Part shown: piece by piece, positions 1-8,272 of the stretch
How positions within the stretch are numbered: position 1 is the stretch's first letter
How the letters are laid out: each line of letters begins with the position of its first letter
Assembly (NCBI GenBank): GCA_036939755.1
Contig: JALLAZ010000754.1
Location: 1-13,229, forward strand
Length of the DNA stretch: 13,229 nucleotides
Direction: 5' to 3'
From: Stephanodiscus triporus
Taxonomy: Eukaryota; Bacillariophyta; Thalassiosirophyceae; Thalassiosirales; Thalassiosiraceae
Notes under the pieces: model-generated
Told to the model about the DNA's origin: nothing
Database searches by the model: none
Seen by the model: only the letters and a program-made list of their open reading frames with translations
Translations under genes and position numbers: made by a program

Positions 1-302
1 TTTAATTTAATAGTTACTACAGTTTTTTAAGAACCAAACCTCTCACCCAACCCCGCCTCCGGGTCGCCCGCGCGTTCAATCGTAACGTGGAGGGGCGAGC
101 GGATCTGCCACCATGGTTGTGGTGTCTGTGGCAGTTTGGTGTGTGTTGTGGATGGTCTCGTGATGTCACGGGACCGTCGTAGTAACATTTTGTCCCACAT
201 TGGCGTGCACCACACCACAAATGGCTCTCGTGTCACCACCATTGTCGAGTAAGTCTCGCGGTTGTGAACCAAGTGAAACAATAAGTAATGAGTGGTTGGG
301 AC

Positions 303-347
303 GTCTTGCGCCGTTTTGAGTTTTGAGCCGTTTTGCGCCTTTTGCGA
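303..347. repeat. Degenerate short tandem repeat
   Basis: About four imperfect units of roughly 10 nt follow one another. On the minus strand they read approximately as GGCGCAAAAC, GGCTCAAAAC, TCAAAAC and GGCGCAAGAC. Units vary in length and sequence, so this is an eroded array or chance similarity. No function is evident. Confidence 0.35.
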
Positions 348-423
348 CAATTGGCGATCGCGGGAAAAAATATTTGGGGGGCTCAAAACCCCCGCCCCCT
401 TTTAAATAATCGTTGCCAAAATT

Positions 424-441
424 AGGGGGCAAGGGCCCCCT
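424..441. other. Perfect GC-rich hairpin
   Basis: AGGGGGC and GCCCCCT form a perfect 7-bp inverted repeat around the four-base loop AAGG. No T-tract or adjacent gene suggests a terminator, and eukaryotic nuclear genes do not use one. It may be chance in a G/C-run-rich stretch. Confidence 0.3.
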
Positions 442-498
442 TTCCCCCCTGAAATTTTTTTTCTGGTTTCTTCCTGGGGAGTCAAAACGTCTGCCCCT

Positions 499-1057
499 CC
501 TCGCCCCCCACCCCACGAGAAAAACTCTCAAACACGGATACCGAAAAGACCGCGAGGCCAACAACATGGCCCAACAGCAATGACGGCAGACACGAAGACA
601 GCACATCTTGCAAACGTTGGTGTTGGAACGGCGGCAATGGCTTCTAACCACCATCTTGACGCCACGGCGATGGCGACGGCGGCGGCGGCGGCGGGGGGGG
701 CAGGACCTTGCCGAGAAGACGGGGATGGGTAATCGTCGCAACGACTCGGGGTGGTGCTACGGCTACCCCCCGTCGGATTCCGACAACGGCGGCGGCTCCA
801 TGAAGAATCGCCTTGATTGCTCTTTATCCTTCGTTGGCGGTGGTGTTGGCGCCATGGTAGGCAGAGCTAGGAGGGAGGAGGAGCGACGTTTCGGCGCACG
901 TTCGTTCTGTCATTCCGCGGCGGAGGATGGAAGGGGTACCAATGACAATCTTCACAATGCCCTGCCCACACCAGGAGGATGGACTCGTCCCTCGAAGGAG
1001 AAGGGGGGAGAATCCACTTTCTCTCACACGAGCGGCAATGCCAATAAGACCCCCCAT
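499..1057 (+). pseudogene. Truncated, decayed copy of the MSH4 5' end
   Basis: This segment aligns with 3166-3769 at roughly 94-95% identity by eye, ignoring indels. It starts 67 bp upstream of the MSH4 start codon and ends abruptly at the shared string CCAATAAGACCCCCCAT. The equivalent start codon is kept at 566, but five bases (AATAG in the intact copy) are missing just after it, so translation reaches TGA at 581 after five codons. Other changes are an extra triplet plus substitution near 650, altered GGC/G run length near 680-700, and replacement of 41 bases by two near 956. From about 700 to 1057 the frame again matches MSH4, and it runs on through unique sequence to a TAA at 1217-1219. 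Only an internal ATG at 725 could open that frame. No MutS domain is included, so it cannot make a MutS protein. Confidence 0.88.
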
Positions 1058-1221
1058 GAAATTAAATTTCAATTCCACACCCAACCCCTTGAGCACATCT
1101 TACGCACTCTTCTACTCTGCAATCACAAATCGGGAAGGCATTTGGCTTCGAAGTTGCTTCGTTGTTTGGATGCAGATCGAGCAGTGAGAGAGAGCAGGGA
1201 AGGCAGATGGAAACTTTAAAT

Positions 1222-1272
1222 CTAACCCTAACCCTAACCCTAACCCTAACCCTAACTCTAACCCTAACCCTA
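1222..1272. repeat. Interstitial telomeric repeat array (CCCTAA)n
   Basis: About eight and a half head-to-tail units of CCCTAA lie on the plus strand, with one variant unit (CTCTAA at 1256-1261). The motif is the C-strand of TTAGGG, the telomere repeat reported for diatoms and many other eukaryotes. Its polarity is that of a left-hand chromosome end capping the DNA to its right. Here it is internal, with the MSH4 fragment copy on its outer side. A 51-bp array is far too short to be a working telomere, so it is a scar of telomere fusion, healing or repair insertion. Confidence 0.93.
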
Positions 1273-1568
1273 GATGAGTATCCTTCGGTGGTGCAGCCCC
1301 TATTGGCTTGAAGTTTAAATAAAGAGATTAATAGACCAACCCTGTTAATTTATTTACTATTCATGCCTCTCGAGCCCCAATTGCAACGAAACTAGCACGA
1401 CCTCTGACTACTTCTGACAATCGCCGTATGGCATCTGGCAGACTCTTTATCGGGACTCTCCATTTCCATGTTGCTTTCCCTTTTTTGATCATAATCTCAA
1501 TGGACAACCCAACGATGCAAACAAAAATGGTATTAAAAAGTGCAACTAACTCTTGATCTTGTTCATGT
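1273..1568. other. Region beyond the glycosyltransferase 3' end
   Basis: I see no independent gene here. On the minus strand a different frame stays open from 1606 to 1361 (81 codons), overlapping the end of the broken glycosyltransferase frame, so it could be a frameshifted or spliced continuation of that gene. I could not match its translation to the family. The plus-strand AATAAA near 1319 is not placed usefully for any plus-strand gene. Confidence 0.35.
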
Positions 1569-3049
1569 TCAAGCCACATCATCCATCGTGAAGCCATGAT
1601 CGGCAACTAAAGGGAACTCTTTTAACCCTATATGACCTTGGTAGTCCAAGCTCCTAGTGCAGTTGTTTAACAATCGGTCCTCACTTATCCATGGATCAAA
1701 GATAGACATCGAAGTCCCGACATGGTATAGATCATTTTGACACATTATTAAGTCGATCATGGCATTCTCAAATTGCCTTAGACCATAATTGGGCTTACTT
1801 GTGAGATTGATAAATTGTGGAGTGGAACAATACTCATCTTGTTGCTCCCCGGCAACATACAGAACTGTCAGAACTGTCGCATTGCCGAAGCCCCCACCTT
1901 GCACATGATTTTTAATGGCATTTGCAATGGAATTTCCAGACCCTGCCTCTCTTTGCCCGAAAACTTCAATAAAGTCTTCTTCCAGTCGTGAGTGCAAGCA
2001 CACACAGGAGTCAGGTGGGCATAAATTATGCGACACAAGCCTTCTGAGACGATGAGCTGCCTTGAATTGTTTGCAAGCAGACTTGAAAATGACAGTCCGA
2101 TATTGCGTCCATGACCAGCCCCACAAACGGTCACAGGGTTCGCATCAAGGATCAAAATGCTCACCTACAGGGGTGTCAACTAACTTATCACGCAGATCAG
2201 GAAGTGAATCTATGTCAACAAAGGATTCCAGTGGGGCATTGCACCCACCCTCTGTATTGTCCGTGTACTCAAAGGATAGATTGCCTCTTTGCAGGTAGGC
2301 ATGCTTTTCACGGGCGACTACATATGCACCAAGAAAAAGGCGCATTTGCTTCATCAGTCCTCCCTCTTAGGATTGGGATCACCACACATGTGACAATGCC
2401 AAATGACAGTTCCTTTCCTAGGAGGAAGCGGTGGCGGTGGAATATTAGCCACGGATCTGATGAGTAAATTCAAATTGGGCCAGGAATGGCCTTTTGATCT
2501 GCTCCTACCAATATAATTGTTTGTTTGTGTCATCGGATCCGGTATTTTTGGCACCAAGGGGACCACCTGGCCTGCCGTTTCCGTTACAGCGACGGGTCGA
2601 TTCTTCACGTCGGCATCGTTTGCTTCTCCCCCCATTGTTGACAACGGCGATGGCGGCAGCGGCTTGTCGTCCTTCATACTGAAATTTTTTTTCTCCATAT
2701 GCGTCCGCAGGCGGAGACTGTGCTCAAGCAGAATCTCGTGCACCCCATTGTGCATGCCCATCGTCTGGTGCCCCGGCGCCGCCGCCGCCCCCTCCGCGAT
2801 CATAGACGGCCTGCTGTGCCATGATGTCCCCATCATTTCGGATTCCATGGCAAGGAACATTGGCAGCACGTGGAAGGCATTCACGATAACCATCGCGAAG
2901 GCAATCGCGACCAGGAGGATCTGGACGACGGTGGTCAATTCGGAGGGCCATCGATGGCCGTGGGGGGTCATCTGCGATGACGGGGTCGTCAAAGACGACA
3001 GCGGGGCCCGCGCCGATCTGTGCATCGGTTGTTTCCCCAATTTCTTCAT
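1569..3049 (-). pseudogene. Broken type II membrane glycosyltransferase, O-fucosyltransferase-like
   Basis: Read from ATG at 3049, the product has a short basic N-terminus, one hydrophobic span (about 2935-2850, ILLVAIAFAMVIVNAF) and a Pro/Ser-rich stem, the layout of a Golgi type II enzyme. The first frame stops at TGA 2354-2356. Just there another frame opens with a GGL..QMRLFLGAYVVARE motif, resembling the GG(L)xNQ start of fucosyltransferase catalytic domains. It runs to an in-frame TGA at 2145-2147, continues unchanged beyond it, and ends at 1569. After the TGA come LHSRLEEDF (the family's HxR motif, His codon 1992-1994) and AMIDLIMCQ...HVGTSMSIFD (about 1775-1700), which resembles the conserved C-terminal block. 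A frameshift plus a nonsense codon make it a likely pseudogene. Alternatives are assembly error, an unrecognised intron at the first break, or TGA recoding. The family call rests on motif memory and is moderate. ATG 3334 is possible but would overlap MSH4 codons. Confidence 0.6.
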
Positions 3050-3232
3050 CCAGAGAGGTTGCTTTTGTTGTTGTTCCGATTTAGAGTGTTTTTTAGCAAG
3101 GGCGGACGCAGACGTTTGGCGTTCGCATCCTATGGTACTACCATATTTTATGGTATCTACTTGGGCCTCGCCCCCCACCCCGCGAGAAAAACTCTCAAAC
3201 ACGGATACCGAAAAGACCGCGAGGCCAACAAC
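3050..3232. promoter_or_regulatory. Divergent upstream region, glycosyltransferase / MSH4
   Basis: These 183 nt separate the proposed minus-strand start (3049) from the MSH4 start (3233), so both promoters would share it. It contains AT-rich patches (near 3140-3155, ACCATATTTTATGG) that could serve as core elements. The right 67 nt also occur in the left duplicate. The MSH4 frame is open upstream to an ATG at 3020. I prefer 3233 because the 3020 start would lie inside the opposite gene and the 3020-3232 stretch shows no MutS similarity. Confidence 0.4.
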
Positions 3233-3769
3233 ATGAATAGGCCGAACAGCAATGACGGCGGACACGAAGACAGCACATCTTGCAAACGTCGGCGTTGGAA
3301 CGGCGGCAATGGCGAACCACCATCTCGACGCCACGGCGATGGCGATGGCGGCGGCGGCGGCGGCGGGGGGGGGCGGGACCTTGCCGAGAAGACTGGGATG
3401 AGTAATCGTCGCAACGACTCGGGGTGGTGCTACGGCTACCCGCCGTCGGATTCCGACGACGACGGCGGCGTTGTGAAGAATCGCCTCGATCGCTCTTCAT
3501 CCTTCGTTGGCGGTGGTGTTGGTGCCGTGGTAGGCGGGGCTAGGAGGGAGGAGGAGCGACGTTTCGGCGCGCGTTCGTTCTGTCATTCCGCGGCGGAGGA
3601 TGGAAGGGGTACCAATGACAATCTTCGAGACGGCGAGGGGAAGAAGATGGTAGCATCAAGTATGTCCAATGCCCTGCCCACACCAGGAGGATGGACTCGT
3701 CCCTCGAAGGAGAAGGGGGAGGAATCCACTTTCCCTCACACGAGCGGCAATGCCAATAAGACCCCCCAT
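3166..3769 (+). repeat. Intact parent segment of the MSH4 5' duplication
   Basis: This is the partner of the copy at 499-1057, in direct orientation about 2.7 kb away. It covers 67 bp upstream of the MSH4 start plus the first 179 codons, all within the low-complexity N-terminal extension. It is the likely source, because it keeps an unbroken frame continuous with the rest of the gene while the left copy carries the frameshift and deletions. Confidence 0.85.
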
Positions 3770-6700
3770 CGTCCGCCGTCCGCGGACGTTTCGAGGTCCA
3801 GCGGCTTCACCCTGTCCTCCGCTCCACTTCCCCGCCGTCGTGCGAACGATCGATTGATCGATAACAATCCCTACGCGAAGAAATCGTCGACGACTACCGT
3901 CACCGCATCATCCTCCGTCGCGCCATCCTCCGCCGCCACGAGGACGTCGAGGAAGACCCGCAAGAAAACGACCTCCCGCCACGTCACGGTAGCGATATCC
4001 GAGAACCTCGCTCGGGAGACCTGCGTCGCGTTGATCGACGCCCATCGGCCGATACACCTCCAGATAGTCAAGCAAGGGAATGGACAGGCGTTCTCCGAGA
4101 CGCTGGCGTTGTTGCGGATGATGAATCCGGACGAGGTGCTCATGAACGAGGGACGGCGGAATTCGAGGCTGGCGACGAAGGTGTTGGAGATGTTCGGAAG
4201 TCGGGAGCGGGATGACGTCGTCGCGGGAGGGGCCACGGCGAAAATGAAGAAGAAGAAGAAGAAGAATGATTCTTTCGGGATCAGGAGGAAGGATGTCGTT
4301 GGGGATCGTCGTCATTCTCGATTCGCCTCAAATCGAGGAGGAGGAGGAGAAGGCAATGATGAGGACGACGTCGAGGAGGATCCCCCCGGCGGCGGCAGTG
4401 GCGCCTGCGAGATGACCACCGTGGTGAAATTCGTGCCCCGGTCCTACTTTGATCAGACGAAGGGGTCCGAGCTACTGCGCAAGCTAGCACGTGAGGGTAC
4501 CTACGACGCATCCATCGTCGAGGAGTACATCCTCCTGTCGTCATCGCACGCGGTCCTGCAGTACTCGCAGCTCTGCCTCGGCGCCTCCCTCACTCGTGGC
4601 TCTTTGACATTGGACATCAACGTCGGGGGGAACCAGCGCATGAGCATTGACCGATCGACGATGACGAATCTGGAGTTGCTCGTTAACGCCAAGACGGGAA
4701 AGGTGGCGAACAGTCTGGTGGGGACGTTGGACTGCACCAAGACGTCGGTGGGGGGCCGGTTGCTACGTACAAATCTCATGGCGCCACCCACGAGGTTGGA
4801 CACAATCAACGCCCGATTGGATCTCGTCGATTCGCTGTTGGAGGACGAGGAATTTTTCTACGTGGTGATGGAACACCTCGAGGACCTCCCGGACGTGGAT
4901 AGGATGCTTTCATACGTCGCATTGGCCCCTCGCGGCATGCGCGGTGGTGGCGGCAACAACGGGGCGCTGTTCGGCAACGTCGAACGACAGTCCGTCACGG
5001 CGCGGATGGCGAGCAAGGGAATCTCGGCCTTAGTTTGCATAAAAAGTACGTTGAGCGTGATCCCGTCCTTCGCGCACGTATTGGAGGTACAGCTGAGGGA
5101 GTTGGACGGGAGAGAAACTGCCACTGCCCCCTCTTCCTCCACTGCACCAATGAGGAACCAGGACGTCGAAAACGGGCGGCGGCGTGCCGGGAGCGATCTT
5201 CGAGATGATGATGAGTCCACGACCATCGTGGAGAGCGAAACGTCGCTAAACGAAAATGATTCGAAAACAGCGGATGATTCGAACCCGGAAGACACCGACA
5301 ACGCCGCGACAGCCCGTGAAAGCGGCCTCCACATGGGTTTGGGCCGCAATGACATGGCGGGCGTGCCCATCAACAAGCGATCTCGTCACCAGTTGCTACG
5401 CGCGATTCTAATCGCCATGAAGCAACCCGCGCTCTCTCGCGTCCTAAGTGCGGTGACGGACATCTTTACGGATAGTACGACCTACAGCAAGAACAGCCAT
5501 GCCATGCGACATCAAGAGTGTTTTGCATTGAGGCCGAACACGGACGGCATGCTGGACGTCCTTCGAAAGGCGTTCCTAGCAAATGTGGACGATATATATC
5601 GATTGGCAGACGAATATGCTGAAACGTACGATATCACTGTTCAGGTGAGGGAAACGACAAGCAGGGGATACTACCTGTCCATTTCGGCGGATCTCGGCCT
5701 CGATTTGCCGCAGATATTCATCCAACCGGTGAAGAATGGAAGGTTTATTCACTGTACTACCGAGGAGGTGAGCGTGTGATTGAACCTTGGAAGTTGTTTT
5801 ATCGGCAAAAAAATACCCTCATAAAGTATTAATGTTTTTTTCCGCGCCGGTCTTTGAACTCAGGTCTACAGCTTGAACAGTAGGGCGCAAGAGAATGTCC
5901 AAGATCTTCTTTTGATGACGCATGTGCGTATACAAGAGGTTTTAGCCATCGCAAGGGAGAAATATGATTGCATAGCTTCCCTCTCTGACGCAGTAGCGTT
6001 GTTGGACATGTGTCACTGCTTTGCAGACAATGTCGCCAGCAGCCGTTTGTCTTGGTGCCGCCCAGTGCTCTCTGATCATGATAGAAGCCCAAGCCAAGAA
6101 GATGCATTTGTCGGAGGAGGTGGTGCGATTGCCATACGTAATGGTAGGTATGCCATTGACGTGAGTTCAGCAGGTGCGAGCTCGTCGCCGAACGGAGAAG
6201 ACTTTGTTCCAAATGATGCGTATTCGTCGACGCTTCAGAATTTCACAGTTATCACGGGAATCAATGGAAGTGGGAAAAGCACTTACCTGAAAATGATTGC
6301 TCTAATTGTGATCCTAGCTCATTGTGGAAGCTACGTCCCCGCAGACGATGCGCTCTTACCTGTTCGAGATCAGATTTGCACTAGAATCGGTACTTCAGAT
6401 GACCAAGAGCACAATATTTCTACGTTTTTATTGGAGATGAAGGAAACGGCTTACATTTGTAACTCGACAACCGACAGATCTCTATTTCTTCTTGATGAGC
6501 TCGGACGAGCTACGAGCAACGAAGACGGCGTGGCCATAGCATGGGCAGTTTCTGAATACTTACTCACGACACGTGCCATGGTGAGCCGTTTACTCACTGC
6601 GCTCTGGTCTAGGCCGCGCTACCTTGAATTACTCATTTCCCTTCATAGACATATTTCGTTACACACTATCCCCAGCTTGCAAAATTGGCCGAAGTGTACC

Positions 6701-7902
6701 CCAACGTTCAAAATCAACATCTAGGATCGCAAATACCACCGTCTAGTTCAAACGGAGACGCAAGAACTATCAACTACACACATAAGATCATGACCGGCCC
6801 GTGCAAATCAGCCGGTGACTATGGAGTAGAATTGGCTGCAACATGTGGATGGCCAGATGATGCAGTCAAGAATGCGAGAAGGATACGAGAGGAGGTGAAG
6901 CAACAGATGCCAGGGGAAGATCTCTGTTACAATGACAACAGCAATGAAAATTTTGCGGCAAACCGACGCAAGGCACACAACATTCTCTGCGATATTGCTA
7001 AGCACATAGCAGCGATGAAGGAGGGCGAAGGGAGGCTGAGCAAAGATGCAAAAAGGAATTACTTGCAGGTGAGTTAGTGATGTGGCATAGAAATATTTCA
7101 GCGTCGAAGCGAATGCCCTTACAAATTGGCTGCATAGGAACTTCGAGAACGGTTCGTGCCAGCGAATGACGAATCGTTAGTCCGAACAATTAGAAATTTG
7201 CTCTTGAATGTAGATGACGCCACCCCAATGATTGCTCTAACGAGACCGAAACCCACGATAGACGTGCGAACCATAAAGTCTTCCACAGACAAAAATCGTA
7301 AAATGGCAGCCGACGAAGAAGCAATGTCTGACGAAAGCGCGAGAGACCCCGTAGGCGACGAATCATCTATGAAAGAACCGACAGATAAAAATGATGCAGC
7401 TACCACCACAAACCAGTGGACTTGCGATTTCAGCAGCAGTAGTAGTGATTCATCATCCGTATCGTGTTTGAAGGCTAAAATTTCCAAAGATGATGTACCC
7501 AATCTTGATTTCACGAATAGCACAATTTGTTTAGGCGATCTGTTGCAACCTACGATTCTTCGAGATGGTCCATTCAAATGCATTGAAGAATCAAAAGGAG
7601 TTCTCGAAAAAGAATTGCACTTTCAATATCAAGGCGATACGTTAGGAAAGCAAAGCTTTGCTCCTCCTCCAACTTCTATGCTCGAAAAGAGCACATCAAT
7701 GGCATCCAGCGCTTCTTCAAGCTCAAGTGATGACAACTCAGTGTCTTCTTCATCTTCTAGTAGTAGCAGCGATGCAACCAGTTCATCCTCATCGTCTTCT
7801 GAGTCAACATCTTCCTCTTCTAGCAGTAGTACAGGACGACGAAGTTGCACGCTATCTACAAGCGCCAACCATCTTCTCAGATTCCACGATTTTCAATCAT
7901 AG
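3233..7902 (+). CDS. MutS homologue MSH4 (meiotic crossover factor), four exons
   Basis: Exons are 3233-5767, 5864-6580, 6649-7068 and 7138-7902, all joined in phase 0, giving about 1478 aa (typical MSH4 is about 900). MSH4 pairs with MSH5 as a clamp that stabilises meiotic recombination intermediates in the nucleus; like other MSH4 proteins it lacks the mismatch-reading domain I. Residues 1-245 are a low-complexity extension with a Gly run. A connector-like domain follows (about 249-321), then core/lever sequence (about 396-840) with CFALRPN and an acidic insert (about 625-702). The ATPase domain has Walker A GINGSGKST (from residue 977) and Walker B FLLDELGRATS, then THYPQLAKL and YGVELA after the second splice. 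Walker A has Ile where the family has Pro. Exon 4 is a Ser-rich 254-aa tail without known homology. Assignment to MSH4 rather than MSH5 or MSH2 rests on core and ATPase resemblance to MSH4. Exon 1 is much more GC-rich than exons 2-4. Confidence 0.92.
5768..5863 (+). other. MSH4 intron 1
   Basis: A 96-nt intron lies in phase 0 between GAG and GTC, with donor GTGAGC and acceptor TTTGAACTCAG. Unspliced reading hits TGA after three codons. Splicing joins ...CTTEE to VYSLNSRAQE, restoring the MSH4 core helices. Confidence 0.92.
6581..6648 (+). other. MSH4 intron 2
   Basis: A 68-nt phase-0 intron has donor GTGAGC and acceptor CCCTTCATAG. Splicing joins YLLTTRAM to TYFVTHYPQLAKL, which reconstitutes the conserved MutS block after Walker B. 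Without it the ATPase domain is lost. Confidence 0.93.
7069..7137 (+). other. MSH4 intron 3
   Basis: A 69-nt phase-0 intron has donor GTGAGT and acceptor GCTGCATAG. It joins RNYLQ to ELRERFVPAND. The nearer acceptor at 7099-7101 would leave a 33-nt intron and reach a stop, so 7137 is preferred. Confidence 0.85.
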
Positions 7903-8272
7903 ATCCTTGACTCTCAGACCAACCACTACGTAAGTCTTTCATGGTAAGCATATTCTTGAGCATAAATTGATCTCTTTCATCAGACTAGAGTCAATGTTGA
8001 TATTAACCTGAGATGCTTACAAAATTAGAGAGCACATTGAATCAGTCGATTCCTGGAACCCGCTTCTCAGTTACTTTCGTTACATATCTTAAGGATAATT
8101 GGAACTCTGCGGACGGGAGTGTATCGTTTCGCACTAGCGTTTTCTAGGTGCCTAAGCCCGGCCTATGGTAAGTAGTGTAATGAACACATTTTAAGGACCA
8201 ATTTCGATGGACACCAGTCTCTATTGGGCATTATATTGCTATCATCCAAAATCACAATCATTTTGCTACTTG
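7903..8272. other. Convergent 3' intergenic region, MSH4 / TSR1
   Basis: This 370-nt AT-richer gap separates the stop codons of the two convergent genes. I see no gene, RNA gene or clear repeat. No canonical AATAAA stands at a convincing distance from either stop, which is common in algae with weak polyadenylation signals. The last MSH4 exon is taken to end at the TAG at 7900-7902; a further small 3' intron cannot be excluded. Confidence 0.5.

Larger units (their letters stand above)
1..498. other. Left flank with no supportable gene
   Basis: No convincing gene is visible here. A minus-strand open stretch at 27-386 (119 codons) and shorter ones on both strands exist, but their translations match no family I recognise and show no domain pattern. 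Two small structures stand out: a degenerate short tandem repeat around 303-347 and a perfect 7-bp hairpin at 424-441. G/C homopolymer runs alternate with AT-rich patches between 360 and 480, which looks like non-coding or old repeat DNA. The segment stops abruptly at 499, where similarity to the MSH4 5' end begins. It has no visible similarity to the sequence left of the intact MSH4 copy (before 3166). Confidence 0.5.

Noticed and set aside
27..386. 119-codon minus-strand frame at the left edge
   Set aside because: No recognisable domain, no neighbour context, and overlapping open frames on the same strand. It cannot be supported as a gene.
449..464. 16-base match CTGAAATTTTTTTTCT also present at 2679-2694
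   Set aside because: Half of it is a T run, and the two sites are not collinear with the MSH4 duplication (49 and 486 bp from its edges), so it is probably chance.
1868..2164. 98-codon minus-strand frame overlapping the glycosyltransferase
   Set aside because: The HxR and TSMS motifs are in the other frame. This one has no family match and is a shadow.
3020..3232. Upstream in-frame ATG extending MSH4 by 71 codons
   Set aside because: The frame is open, but the extension lies within the divergent spacer and start of the opposite gene and has no MutS similarity. 3233 was chosen instead.
2517..3236. 239-codon plus-strand frame
   Set aside because: It lies antisense to the membrane-anchor and stem coding region of the glycosyltransferase. 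Cys/Ile-rich stretches mirror the opposite strand's hydrophobic span.
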